A stretch of DNA of 64,000 nucleotides from Kordia aestuariivivens. GTDB taxonomy: Bacteria; Bacteroidota; Bacteroidia; Flavobacteriales; Flavobacteriaceae. The stretch spans positions 310,001 through 374,000 of the forward strand of contig NZ_JACGWS010000003.1 of NCBI RefSeq assembly GCF_014397005.1, in the 5' to 3' direction. The notes beneath the pieces were generated by a model. The model saw only the letters and a program-made list of their open reading frames with translations, ran no database searches and had not been told where the DNA came from. The position numbers were made by a program, and so were the translations under genes. Shown one piece after another: positions 45,369 through 54,871 of this stretch; position 1 is the stretch's first letter, and every line of letters begins with the position of its first letter.

Positions 45369-46064
45369 ATGAAACACCTCTTTTTTGTACTAACAATTCT
45401 AATCAGTTTACAAGCAATTTCTCAAACAGATTCCGAAAAGGAATGTGCTGAAAATGTAACAAAAGCTACTATTGATTTTAAGAACGGAAAAGTATTAGGG
45501 TATTATGATTATGTGGAGATTGAATTTAGTACTGGTAGAGAATTTGAGAGTTTTTTTCAAACGTACATATATTCAAAACATTCCATTTTCATGGAATTAT
45601 TCTCAGAGGATTATCATCAATGTTATAAAGACGAAATGAATCGTTTAATTCGATCAAAATATGGAGATGATATTTATAAAAAAACCAAAAGAAAAGCTTT
45701 TGAAATTTATAAAAGTTCAACCAGAGAAGAACAATCAAAAGTAATAGACGTATCTAAGTATTACCGTGTAACTGAGAGTGAACCAAAATTTAATGGAAAT
45801 GACTATGTAGTGCGCAACTTTCTTAAAAAATATTTTGTTTATAAAGGTAAAAAAGAGAATGAACATGATTATGAATTTCGGTTAGTAACATTGTTCATCA
45901 ATAAAGATGGGCACATCACAAATATTGAAAGTCATACAGATAAACTAAAAGATGGTTTCAATAAAAGTAATATCATTAAAGAAATGAATGCTCTTGGAAA
46001 ATTTGTTCCTGCGTATCTTTTAGGAATTCCTGTGAATTCTCAAATTCACATGGATTTTTGGTAA
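45369..46064 (+). CDS. Secreted protein with possible TonB-C-like end
   Basis: 231-residue secreted protein (signal FFVLTILISLQAISQ). No family is recognised with certainty. The C-terminal about 65 residues, VTLFINKDGHITNIESHTDK followed by IIKEMNALGKFVPAYLLGIP, show the strand-helix-strand layout of TonB C-terminal domains (force-transducing, here without the TM helix). It follows the DUF6624-like gene by 45 bases and may be cotranscribed. Confidence 0.55.
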   Translation: MKHLFFVLTILISLQAISQTDSEKECAENVTKATIDFKNGKVLGYYDYVEIEFSTGREFESFFQTYIYSKHSIFMELFSEDYHQCYKDEMNRLIRSKYGDDIYKKTKRKAFEIYKSSTREEQSKVIDVSKYYRVTESEPKFNGNDYVVRNFLKKYFVYKGKKENEHDYEFRLVTLFINKDGHITNIESHTDKLKDGFNKSNIIKEMNALGKFVPAYLLGIPVNSQIHMDFW

Positions 46065-46181
46065 GGTACACAAAACCAATCCAAATCATCAATTGATACA
46101 ATATAATCAACCAATCAAGAGAAAATCAAGTATATAAGACCATTTTTATTGTATCTTTAGGTAAATGAAACCTACCTACAA

Positions 46182-47861
46182 ATGTTACATTGGAATCTAT
46201 ACAACACCACCATATTCATTGGCGCTATCGGATTATTAGCTTTAGTGCTCTATCATGTATTCACTAAAAAACCACAGGACAAAACCACACGGTATTTCTA
46301 TTGGTTTCTCATCATTACAGCAATTGCCATTCTACAATACATTTCGTTTGACATTGGAATCTCTCGAAAATACAAAGTCATCAGTCTCTTCTTTTTGCCG
46401 TTCGAATTTCTAGCACCTGTCATCTTTACGGCGTTTACCTGTGCGTATCTTCAAAAAGAAAAGCTCTTCAAAAAATACAAATACTACTTACTCATTCCGT
46501 TTGCGGCGTTCTTCCTTATTTACACGGTCGTGAAGATCAATGTCTTTGTCGATTACGCTATTTTATCACGAGAAACAGTTCGTAACATTCGCACGGAATG
46601 GAATGAAAACCTAGCCTTACTATTCACGTTTATCATTGGTGTTTGGAATTACCGCATCATCAAAAGTTATGAAAAAGATTTGGGCGATCAATCGTATCAC
46701 TTTGTACTGCGTAAAACGAAATGGTTAAAAAACATTTACATGACGTTAATTCTGCTAAGTGTTTTTTGGTTGCTAACACTTTTATACATAAAAATTGATG
46801 TCAATGTTGGCGGAAACGATACGTACTATCCATTGTGGATTGCGTATTTGGCGTGTTACTATGTATTCTACATAAAAAGCGTTTCGCATTTGCAGAAAAT
46901 TCAAAAAGAAAAAGCGGAAGAAGAAAAAACATTCAATCTCTCTGGTTTAGATAAAATGTTTGAACCTACTGCGTTGGCTGTTTTGCAGAAAAATCAATCA
47001 CAAGTCATTACAATTCTAAGCTACTTTGCAACATCTCTATTTGATATCAGTAAAACGAAAGAAGTGCTTTGGGACATCTTGGAAAACTGTGTTTCCAAAC
47101 TAGAACTAGAAGACTGTGTGCTCTATCTCTTAGATGAAAAAACACAAATGCTAAAGCAAGAAGCAGCTTTTGGAAACAAAAAACAAGATGCTTTTAAAAT
47201 TCACGAACCCAAAGAAATTCCTGTTGGAAAAGGAATTGTGGGAAGTGTTGCTCAAACAGGAAACTACGAACTCATCAAAGATACACGCAAAGACAAACGT
47301 TACATCATAGATGACAAAGCACGCTTATCTGAATTAGCGGTTCCTATCTATGTAGAAGGAATCCTAAAAGGTGTGTTAGACGCGGAACATTCTCAGCGAA
47401 ACTTCTTCACGGAAAATCATCTCTATCTCTTTCAACTCATTGCAAAACTGACCGAAAAAAAACTCATTCAATTACAACAGAAAAAAGGATTGAGCATTTC
47501 AAAGGATAATAGCTATTACAAAGAACTCTGTTCGTTAATGGAAGAAGAAAAACGCTATCGAAATCCAGCAATAAAACTCAGTACACTCTCTGAAGAAATA
47601 AACATTAGCGCAAACTATCTTTCGCAAGTAATCAATAGCTTAAGCGGACATAACTTTTCAGACTTTGTAAATAGTTACCGCATCAAAGAAATAAAATCCA
47701 AACTATCGCATCCGGCATTTATAGAATATCCAGTATTATCCATTGGACTAGAAGCTGGATTCAATTCAAAATCGGCTTTTTACAATTCCTTCAAAAAACT
47801 CACAGGGATGTCACCCACAGTCTTTCGGGAAAAACACCCATTCAAGTCTCAATTCCTTTAG
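46182..47861 (+). CDS. Membrane-bound regulator: TM domain, GAF domain, AraC-type HTH
   Basis: 559-residue protein. The first about 240 residues hold seven hydrophobic segments (FIGAIGLLALVLYHVF to PLWIAYLACYYVFYI). About 285-430 are a GAF-like domain (ENCVSKLELEDCVLYLLDEK, VGKGIVGSVAQTGNYELIKD, GVLDAEHSQRNFFTE). The C-terminus is an AraC-type double HTH (LSTLSEEINISANYLSQVIN, LSIGLEAGFNSKSAFYNSFK). It is a one-chain membrane sensor and transcription factor, a form common in flavobacteria. It probably acts on a nearby target, perhaps the hydrolase at 47934. Confidence 0.88.
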   Translation: MLHWNLYNTTIFIGAIGLLALVLYHVFTKKPQDKTTRYFYWFLIITAIAILQYISFDIGISRKYKVISLFFLPFEFLAPVIFTAFTCAYLQKEKLFKKYKYYLLIPFAAFFLIYTVVKINVFVDYAILSRETVRNIRTEWNENLALLFTFIIGVWNYRIIKSYEKDLGDQSYHFVLRKTKWLKNIYMTLILLSVFWLLTLLYIKIDVNVGGNDTYYPLWIAYLACYYVFYIKSVSHLQKIQKEKAEEEKTFNLSGLDKMFEPTALAVLQKNQSQVITILSYFATSLFDISKTKEVLWDILENCVSKLELEDCVLYLLDEKTQMLKQEAAFGNKKQDAFKIHEPKEIPVGKGIVGSVAQTGNYELIKDTRKDKRYIIDDKARLSELAVPIYVEGILKGVLDAEHSQRNFFTENHLYLFQLIAKLTEKKLIQLQQKKGLSISKDNSYYKELCSLMEEEKRYRNPAIKLSTLSEEINISANYLSQVINSLSGHNFSDFVNSYRIKEIKSKLSHPAFIEYPVLSIGLEAGFNSKSAFYNSFKKLTGMSPTVFREKHPFKSQFL

Positions 47862-47933
47862 TTTCAACAATACAGGACACCTGAACCCATTGTCAACACT
47901 AGGTTTGCATCGTTATTAATTTTAAAAATCAAA

Positions 47934-49901
47934 ATGATGAATACAAAAACAAAATTGGCACTATGGGGAATGATACTACTATTTTCTTTCTCCTTTGCGG
48001 GAACAAAAAATGGCGAAAACGCCAACAATGAAGAAAAACCGTTTGTGGTGAAAACACTAAAAAATTACGCAGCGCGTCACAATCTTTCGTCAGCGCAATA
48101 CCAAACGGAAGTCACCAAATTTCACAAAGCAGGTTACAAACTAACGTATGTAGATGGATACTATGTAAACGGAAAAATAAAATTTGCTGCCTTATGGAAA
48201 AAAGGAAAAACATCGACACTCATTGCACGTCACAATCTAACCTCAAAACAATACCAAGATGAGGTGACAAAAAATCATAAAAACGGGTATCGTTTAATAC
48301 ATGTTGATGGCTATTCCAATGGAAAAAAAGCACGCTATGCTGCTATTTGGAACAAACAAAGTACAAGCGGATTGCGAGCGCGTCACGGATTGACAGGAAC
48401 GAAATATACTGCCGAATTCAAAAAGAATCAAAAAGACGGCTATCGTTTAGTACACATTAGCGGTTACGGAATCAAAGGAAAAGCATACTATGCTGCGATA
48501 TGGAAAAAAGGGAATCCTTCAGGGTATGTGGCGCGTCATGGCTTAACCAGTAAACAATATCAAGATCTAGTTGTTAAATATTGGAAACAAGGTTTTCGTG
48601 TAACACAGGTGGACAGTTATGATGTTGGAAATAAAACCTATTACGCATGCATCATGGAAAAAAAATCTGGAAAATATAGTGCGCGTCATGGAATGAACTC
48701 TAAAAACTATCAATTACAAGTTGACAATCATTACTATCAAGGATATGTTCCGATTTCTGTTAGCGGACACGACGCAGGAAAATCATCAGGATATGCAGCA
48801 GCTTTCAAAAATGTAACCACTTGGAAAAGTAGCGATACAAATCAACTCGATGCGAAAATCAAAAAAGTAATGAAAGATTTCAAAGTGCCTGGCGTAACGA
48901 TCGGAATTGTAAAAGATGGAAGATTGGTCTATGCAAAAGGATATGGATATGGAAACAAAGAAGACAAAACCATTGCATCTGCAACAAGTTTAATGCGATT
49001 GGCAAGTGTTTCAAAACCAATTACATCTGTGGCAATCATGAAATTAGTGGAGCAAAACAAACTCAAACTAAGTGATAAAGTATTAGGAAGAAACAGTATT
49101 CTTGGAAGTAAATATGGTTCAAAAGCATTAGGAAACTGGGAAAAAGCAATCACGGTACAACAATTACTAGAGCATACGGCTGGTGGCGATACGTGGGACA
49201 ATAACATGAAACCAGAAGGAACAGACACTTGGAGCGCGCCTATGTTTCAAAAGAAAGATTTAAGTCAACCCAAATTAATCGGTTGGGTTTTAGATAATCG
49301 CAACCCGAGTCACAAACCAGGAACGCGTTATCAATACTCAAACTATGGATACTGTCTATTAGGAAGAATCATTGAAAAGAAAACAGGGAAAAGTTACGAA
49401 AGCTACTTACGAAACAACATTCTAAAGCAATGTGGAATCTCGCAAATATACATTGGAGCCAACGAAAAAAAGAAACGTAAATACAAAGAAGTGGTATACT
49501 ATGCAAATGGTGGAAATGCCTATAGTTTGCAAATGCGCAGAATGGACAGTCATGGCGGTTTGATAGCTTCTTCGGTAGACTTACTAAGGTTCATGGTTCG
49601 TGTGGATGGACAAAATTCTAAAAAAGACATCTTAAAAAGCAGCACCATAACAACGATGACCAAAGGTTCTTCTGCAAATGGAAGCTATGCCAAAGGTTGG
49701 GCAGTAAGTGGCGGAAACTGGTCACATGGCGGTGGAATGGGCGGAACAAGTACGTTTATTAAAAAAATGGACAATGGTGTAAGCTATGTATTTCTAACAA
49801 ACTCAACAGGAAATGGCGCAGGACAAGCTGGTGCTATGAAAAAAGCATTAGAAGACGGAATTAAAGCAATTAAATTTTGGCCAAACTTAGATTTGTTTTA
49901 A
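47934..49901 (+). CDS. Secreted beta-lactamase-family hydrolase with five N-terminal tandem repeats
   Basis: 655-residue secreted protein (signal MMNTKTKLALWGMILLFSFS). About residues 35-300 are five copies of a roughly 50-residue unit with the pattern ARHxLTSKQYQ...GYRLxxVDGY...YAAIWKK, like the repeats of fungal and bacterial polyglycine hydrolases (BTRD-type). The remainder is a class C beta-lactamase/serine-hydrolase domain with S-x-x-K in ASVSKPITSVAIMKL, Y-x-N in YQYSNYGYCLLGRI and HGG in WSHGGGMGGTST. The long N-terminal repeats suggest binding to a peptide or wall substrate. Whether it cleaves polyglycine-like linkers is unknown. Confidence 0.87.
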   Translation: MMNTKTKLALWGMILLFSFSFAGTKNGENANNEEKPFVVKTLKNYAARHNLSSAQYQTEVTKFHKAGYKLTYVDGYYVNGKIKFAALWKKGKTSTLIARHNLTSKQYQDEVTKNHKNGYRLIHVDGYSNGKKARYAAIWNKQSTSGLRARHGLTGTKYTAEFKKNQKDGYRLVHISGYGIKGKAYYAAIWKKGNPSGYVARHGLTSKQYQDLVVKYWKQGFRVTQVDSYDVGNKTYYACIMEKKSGKYSARHGMNSKNYQLQVDNHYYQGYVPISVSGHDAGKSSGYAAAFKNVTTWKSSDTNQLDAKIKKVMKDFKVPGVTIGIVKDGRLVYAKGYGYGNKEDKTIASATSLMRLASVSKPITSVAIMKLVEQNKLKLSDKVLGRNSILGSKYGSKALGNWEKAITVQQLLEHTAGGDTWDNNMKPEGTDTWSAPMFQKKDLSQPKLIGWVLDNRNPSHKPGTRYQYSNYGYCLLGRIIEKKTGKSYESYLRNNILKQCGISQIYIGANEKKKRKYKEVVYYANGGNAYSLQMRRMDSHGGLIASSVDLLRFMVRVDGQNSKKDILKSSTITTMTKGSSANGSYAKGWAVSGGNWSHGGGMGGTSTFIKKMDNGVSYVFLTNSTGNGAGQAGAMKKALEDGIKAIKFWPNLDLF

Positions 49902-50027
49902 TGAAACTCAAAGTTGAAAAGCCTTTATCGAGCGTGTCACATCGAGCATTATTGAGATCAAAATATATTTTGATGAAAATACCTAGCGAAGCTATCGAGA
50001 TGCACACAACTTTGCAAGTTGAACTAG

Positions 50028-50335
50028 CTCCGCTGAAGAGCGGAGTCTTTTTAAAAGATTTTCAATTTGAGTTTTATTCTCAAAAATTACGAAAAATCTA
50101 AAGTTATGTTGAGAAGTCCAAAGGACGCATTCAAAATTGCAGGTTGAATTAACTCCGCTGAAGAGCGGAATCTAATCAAATATTTTACAAGATAAAAAGA
50201 AGCATTCTCATGCTTGATTTACCACTATGCGGAAAGCGATTTTCGTGTGGTGGTTTTTAGTGAAACTCAATTTTGAAAAGTCTCAAAGACGCATTCAAAA
50301 TTGTAAGTTGAACTAATCCCACTGAAAAGTGGGAT
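50028..50335. repeat. Three copies of a hairpin-bearing repeat with compensatory changes
   Basis: A degenerate unit of roughly 75 bases (CGCATTCAAAATTG, then AGTTGAACTAA and a hairpin) ends at 50045, 50170 and 50335. The stems are CTCCGC/GCGGAG (50028-50045), TCCGC/GCGGA (50155-50170) and ATCCCAC/GTGGGAT (50316-50335), all with TGAARA loops. Both arms change together between copies 1-2 and 3. Confidence 0.7.
50220..50258 (+). terminator. Possible hairpin terminator in the repeat region
   Basis: ACCACTATGCG and CGTGTGGTGGT pair at 8 of 11 positions and are followed by five T. It may end read-through from the 47934 gene. Confidence 0.4.
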
Positions 50336-50479
50336 CTCAAAGTTCTATTAATTGTAAATTTTTGTCATTGACTTCGTCGAATCTTCGATTTCTTGTGCAG
50401 ATAAGAATCCATTTGAAACGTCTTTGCGAGGAAGTATGACGAAGCAATCTACCCCATACCAACATAGGGTATCCCCATA

Positions 50480-50830
50480 AAGAATGCCTTCAAAACGTTC
50501 CCGAAGTACCTCGAAGGATTAAATTAATGTTTTAAAGCCATCTTTATATCCTTTGATGCGATAAATTATCGCTTATAAACGATAATTTAATATTTATAAA
50601 TAATTATGTGAAGATTATTTTCTATAAAATAGGACTTCGAAGCGGTCTTGTAATGATTATAAGCTATTCCGAATACCTTCGAAGCGGTTCATTAATCATT
50701 TTAACCGGTTCAGAACCGCATCGAAGCGCTTCCGAACCACCTCGAACCACTACAACAAGCGGTAAAAACCCTTAATCAACCGCTTTTAACCCTTAACGAA
50801 CCTCAAAAATGCTTCTTTTCATGGGTTGAG
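50480..50830. repeat. Cluster of degenerate CGAAG/GGTTC repeats and a palindrome
   Basis: A perfect 10-bp inverted repeat lies at 50572-50581/50590-50599 (TAAATTATCG and its complement). Imperfect direct repeats beginning CTTCGAAGCGGT occur at about 50633 and 50686, with a weaker copy near 50509. At about 50758-50805, AACCCTTAA recurs twice next to AACCG. No gene is visible in 49902-51257; the stretch 50830-51257 holds only dispersed CGTCATTCTGAG-like repeat fragments. Confidence 0.5.
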
Positions 50831-51257
50831 GTCATTTGTTAAATATATTCGTTGCTAGTATGTAATATTTTCTCAGTTCAAGATGGCGTACGTTTACCCA
50901 ACAAACAGCTAACTACAAACTTGAAAAAAGTTCTCGCAAAGACGTTATAGTAATGATTTAGTGTATGAGATTCCGTGTCAAGCACGGAATGACGAAAAGT
51001 ACTTAAACTCACTGACTAAAATACCAAGAGCGTTCATACTGAGCTTGTCGAAGTGAAGCGATACCAAAGGCGCAGCCGTTTCCAACCCCAAGATTTCTAA
51101 AGTCGAACTTTTTGATTGAGGATTTGAAAGCAATTAGCACGTATTTTGAGAAGTATTCTTATTTGTAGGAATGTTCAAAAAAGTTATATTTTTAGAAAAA
51201 CAATAGGAATTCCGTATATATACGCTAGTAAATATTGAAGAATGAGAAAACTAAAAT

Positions 51258-51662
51258 ATGGCTTTATTTATATTAGCGTGTATCATTTGTCTCTTCACAT
51301 AGTCTTGTTCAAGTCAAAAGAACGTAATTATGTCAAAAAATAAAGCAAAAGATATATCGTCTAGCGCAGGAAAATATATCATATCCAATAGTTATTAAAA
51401 ATTTCGTTAAAAAAATGGCGAGACAACTAACCATAAAGAGTTTTACATTCGACGTTCAATACAAGACTATTATATAAAATTCTGAGAAAGTAAAATTAGT
51501 AGTGAAGATTTAGAAAATCATCTTTCTAGTATGGATAAAGAAATTAAAATCGCCACGCTGGAAGTTGAGTTTCTTGATGAACATTGGGATATTTTTGATG
51601 GTGATTTTGAACAACAAAGTAGAGTAGGTGCGTACGTAATTATTCATAGAATAGTTAAATAG
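51258..51662 (+). pseudogene. Decayed lipoprotein gene with four in-frame stops
   Basis: Read in one frame from the ATG at 51258 to the TAG at 51660-51662 (135 codons), the sequence gives MALFILACIICLFT, stop, SCSSQKNVIMSKNKAKDISS and so on, ending EVEFLDEHWDIFDGDFEQQS then RVGAYVIIHRIVK. Internal stops are TAG 51300-51302, TAA 51396-51398, TAA 51408-51410 and TGA 51483-51485. A lipoprotein signal with lipobox Cys just after the first stop, and coherent protein-like sequence to the end, mark a former secreted protein. No frameshift is needed. The family is not recognised. Confidence 0.65.
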
Positions 51663-51870
51663 AGATCATCGAATTTATAAACCTGCGATTGCTCGTGCCA
51701 AAATATTGTGCATACTCATATTTTTAATACCTTTAACAGCATTTATTTAATAAATTAAACTTGTAATACCCCAAATTATGTTACAAAAATCTACCCTATT
51801 TTTTATTCTTAAGTTCAATAATAATATAAATACACATACTCAATTTAAAAAGTAAACCGATATTTTTATA

Positions 51871-54870
51871 ATGAGTAAAAGTCTTTTATACCTTATATTA
51901 TTATTCTCTATTTTTTCCTATTCTCAATCAAGTAGGTTAACTAAAAAAACCTACACAAAAAACGATGGTTTAGCATTAGATTTCATAGCTGCAATGTGCT
52001 TAGATAATGATGGTTTTTTATGGCTAGGTGGCGTTAATTATAATGTGCGAACTATTGTTGTAAATAAACAGAAATTAACATTACAACGTTTTGATGGAAA
52101 TACGTTTCATAACATACCGCTACCCGTTTTAGAAGAACCCATAACTAAGATAGCACAAATTTATAAACGTGCTGATGGTAAATTTTACCTAAAAGCAGTA
52201 ACAGCCTTTGAACATATTCTATTTTTATTTGATCCTGTAACAACAAAGTTTACAAGAATACATACAAAAGGTCAGTTTTCGGGTTCCACACAACTCTCAA
52301 ATGTTTTTAGATACAATTTTAAAGACTATGTTTTATCACAAAAAAAACAAGAAATAACCGTAAATATAATTCTCAAGGATCTTAGTTTAAAGCCTGTATT
52401 TAGTTTTACGAATACCGAGCATGAGTTTTTAATAGATTCTTCTACAAAGTTTATTTACTTTAAAGACTATTGTATTATTGGAGATGACAGTTTTCCTATT
52501 ATGATGTTCGACTGGAAAGGAAATGTATTAAAAACAATTGGTTCAGATTCATTTAAAACAACAGATCAACCTAAATACTGGATAAAAAATATATTTAAGG
52601 CTAATAACACCTACTATTGTTTTATAAATAATAGCTCTCAATTGCATTATATAAGCGAAAAGACTAAAGAAATTTTAATTTGTAATACTACAAATAACAC
52701 CTTAAAAAAGAATTTTATTGAAACGTATACTGATGATGTAAATAACCATCTTATTATATCTTCCATTACTAATAAACTACGTTTTGACACTTTAGATGAT
52801 GCAGGTTTGAAAACTGTTTATGAGGAAGAAGAATACAGTACAGTTAAAGGGTTTGTTGCCACCTCAAAAAATAATAAAGAAGATGTATGGGTCGTTTATA
52901 ACAATGAATTGCATTATTATAGATTTCCAAAAAAACAAATAAAAAACTACCTGAAGGAAAATAGTATTAGAGCTATCAATGAAATAGATGCTACCAATTA
53001 TATCATTGCAACTGAAGAATCGGGATGGTTTACATTAAACACTGCTACAAATACAATTAAGCCTTTAGCGCTAAAAAACAAAGGCAACGCCTTTATACCT
53101 GTTTCAACTAGAAATATGTTTAAAGAAGACAACATTATATGGAGTAATAGTGAAGCTTCTATTTTAAGAGTTGACAGGAATACATTTGAGACAGAAACGT
53201 ATAATCATAAACCTGCAAATTGTTTAGCGCGTCCCAATGATAGTATTATTGTTTATGGCACAACCAATTACAAGCTTATGCAGTTTAATACCAAAACTAA
53301 AACGCATACGACTTTACTTAAAACGGACTCCTTAGAGATTATTGATATAGAAATGCTAAAAAACAGCAACTTAGTTATTGCTGGAACCAATAAAGGATTA
53401 TTAACTTATAATTTAAAGAGTAAGGAGCATCAATTTTATAATAACAAACCTCAACTTGAAGACTCCTATATTTTAATGTGCGATTATCATAAAGATTATG
53501 GGTATTTATTAGGAACAAGAAGTGGAAAAATAGTAGCATTTAATGAAAAAAAGGAACGTTTTACAACGGTATATGAAGATGACTTAAATGCAGGAATAGC
53601 AAGCATTCTTTTTAAAAATGACATTTGGTGGATTAACACGTTTAATGGAGTTGTAGCTTTTAATCCAAAAGATAAGACCACCACACGATTTTCAGAAAAT
53701 GAAGGTTTAAGTAATAATGAAGCCAATAGATATAGCGCACTAAAAACAACGCATAATTCCTTTTTAGTTGGCACGCTTAAAGGTCTTAATTATTTTAGAC
53801 CTGAAGATTTGAATGTAAAGAAGGATTCGGCAGTATTGGTATTGCTTACGGTGAATACATACGATAAAGACTTAAAAAAATACACAACCAATTTTAATCG
53901 ACTAGATTTAGCATCTAACAAACCCATTATACTACCATCAGAAAACAGAGCTTTAGAACTTATTTTCGCTTTAAAAAAGACAAACAAACTTACAGAAAAC
54001 TACTATTATAGATACCGTTTAAATAAGAAAGAGTGGATCGATTTAAAACATCAAAATGTAATACAGATTCCAAATTTAGCAGCTGGAAATTATAATTTAG
54101 AAATTGAAGTATTAGATTTTTCAAGAAAAAAAATAGCAAACACATTACAGCTAACTGTTGAGAGTAAAGAGTTCTTCTACAAAGAGTGGTGGTTTATTTC
54201 GTTAATTTCTCTGATCATTATTTCAACGTTAGTATGGTTTTTAAAACAAGCTCAAATTAAAAGAAACCTGCAAGAAAACTTTTCACAAGGATTGATCCAA
54301 TCTCAAGAAAATGAACGGAGCAGAATAGCCATAGAACTTCACGATAGTATTAGTCAGCAACTTACGTTGATTAAAAGAAAAGCCCAAAGTATAGATCAAG
54401 AAGAAATAACAACACTTACGCATAATACCCTTGAAGAAGTGCGTGCGTTATCTCGTGGTTTATATCCGCCTTTATTAAAACAACTTGGATTAACAGAAAG
54501 CATTGATCAATTAATTTTAGATATTGACAAACAAACCAACCTATTTGTTACGGCAGAGATTCATAAAATAGATACTTATTTTAATGAAGAACAAGCGCTG
54601 AATTGTTATCGTTTTATACAAGAATGCATTACTAATGTTTTAAAACATGCAGAAGCTAAAGCATTATATGTGAACATTATAAAAGAGCACAATTTTATTA
54701 GAATAACAATTGAAGATAACGGAAAAGGATTTGATCTTACCAATGCGAAAATAAAAAATAGTTTAGGACTTAAAACAGTGTATGAGCGTATTCGCATACT
54801 AAAAGGCGAATTGACCATAGATAGTAAATTAGAAAAAGGAACAAAGATTACAGCTCAAATACCAGTATAA
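51871..54870 (+). CDS. Histidine kinase with periplasmic propeller, HisKA_3 type
   Basis: 999-residue membrane sensor. Signal (YLILLFSIFSYSQSS), long periplasmic propeller (MCLDNDGFLWLGGVN, TNKGLLTYNLKSKEH, NDIWWINTFNGVVAF, FLVGTLKGLNYFRPED), a Y_Y_Y-type domain about 665-765, one TM helix about 773-795 (WWFISLISLIIISTLVWFLK), HisKA_3 with phospho-acceptor His in IAIELHDSISQQL near 823, and an HATPase (FIQECITNVLKHAEA, IEDNGKGFDL). It is one base apart from its LuxR regulator. The ligand is unknown. The upstream 208 bases hold the likely promoter. Confidence 0.92.
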   Translation: MSKSLLYLILLFSIFSYSQSSRLTKKTYTKNDGLALDFIAAMCLDNDGFLWLGGVNYNVRTIVVNKQKLTLQRFDGNTFHNIPLPVLEEPITKIAQIYKRADGKFYLKAVTAFEHILFLFDPVTTKFTRIHTKGQFSGSTQLSNVFRYNFKDYVLSQKKQEITVNIILKDLSLKPVFSFTNTEHEFLIDSSTKFIYFKDYCIIGDDSFPIMMFDWKGNVLKTIGSDSFKTTDQPKYWIKNIFKANNTYYCFINNSSQLHYISEKTKEILICNTTNNTLKKNFIETYTDDVNNHLIISSITNKLRFDTLDDAGLKTVYEEEEYSTVKGFVATSKNNKEDVWVVYNNELHYYRFPKKQIKNYLKENSIRAINEIDATNYIIATEESGWFTLNTATNTIKPLALKNKGNAFIPVSTRNMFKEDNIIWSNSEASILRVDRNTFETETYNHKPANCLARPNDSIIVYGTTNYKLMQFNTKTKTHTTLLKTDSLEIIDIEMLKNSNLVIAGTNKGLLTYNLKSKEHQFYNNKPQLEDSYILMCDYHKDYGYLLGTRSGKIVAFNEKKERFTTVYEDDLNAGIASILFKNDIWWINTFNGVVAFNPKDKTTTRFSENEGLSNNEANRYSALKTTHNSFLVGTLKGLNYFRPEDLNVKKDSAVLVLLTVNTYDKDLKKYTTNFNRLDLASNKPIILPSENRALELIFALKKTNKLTENYYYRYRLNKKEWIDLKHQNVIQIPNLAAGNYNLEIEVLDFSRKKIANTLQLTVESKEFFYKEWWFISLISLIIISTLVWFLKQAQIKRNLQENFSQGLIQSQENERSRIAIELHDSISQQLTLIKRKAQSIDQEEITTLTHNTLEEVRALSRGLYPPLLKQLGLTESIDQLILDIDKQTNLFVTAEIHKIDTYFNEEQALNCYRFIQECITNVLKHAEAKALYVNIIKEHNFIRITIEDNGKGFDLTNAKIKNSLGLKTVYERIRILKGELTIDSKLEKGTKITAQIPV

Positions 54871-54871
54871 A

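Noticed and set aside
50028-50335. CRISPR array
   Set aside because: Copies are unevenly spaced, diverge in sequence and have hairpins with covariation rather than constant repeats with unique spacers.
51330-51398. Short gene starting MSKNKAKDISS
   Set aside because: It is an internal piece of the 51258-51662 pseudogene frame and is stopped after 22 codons.
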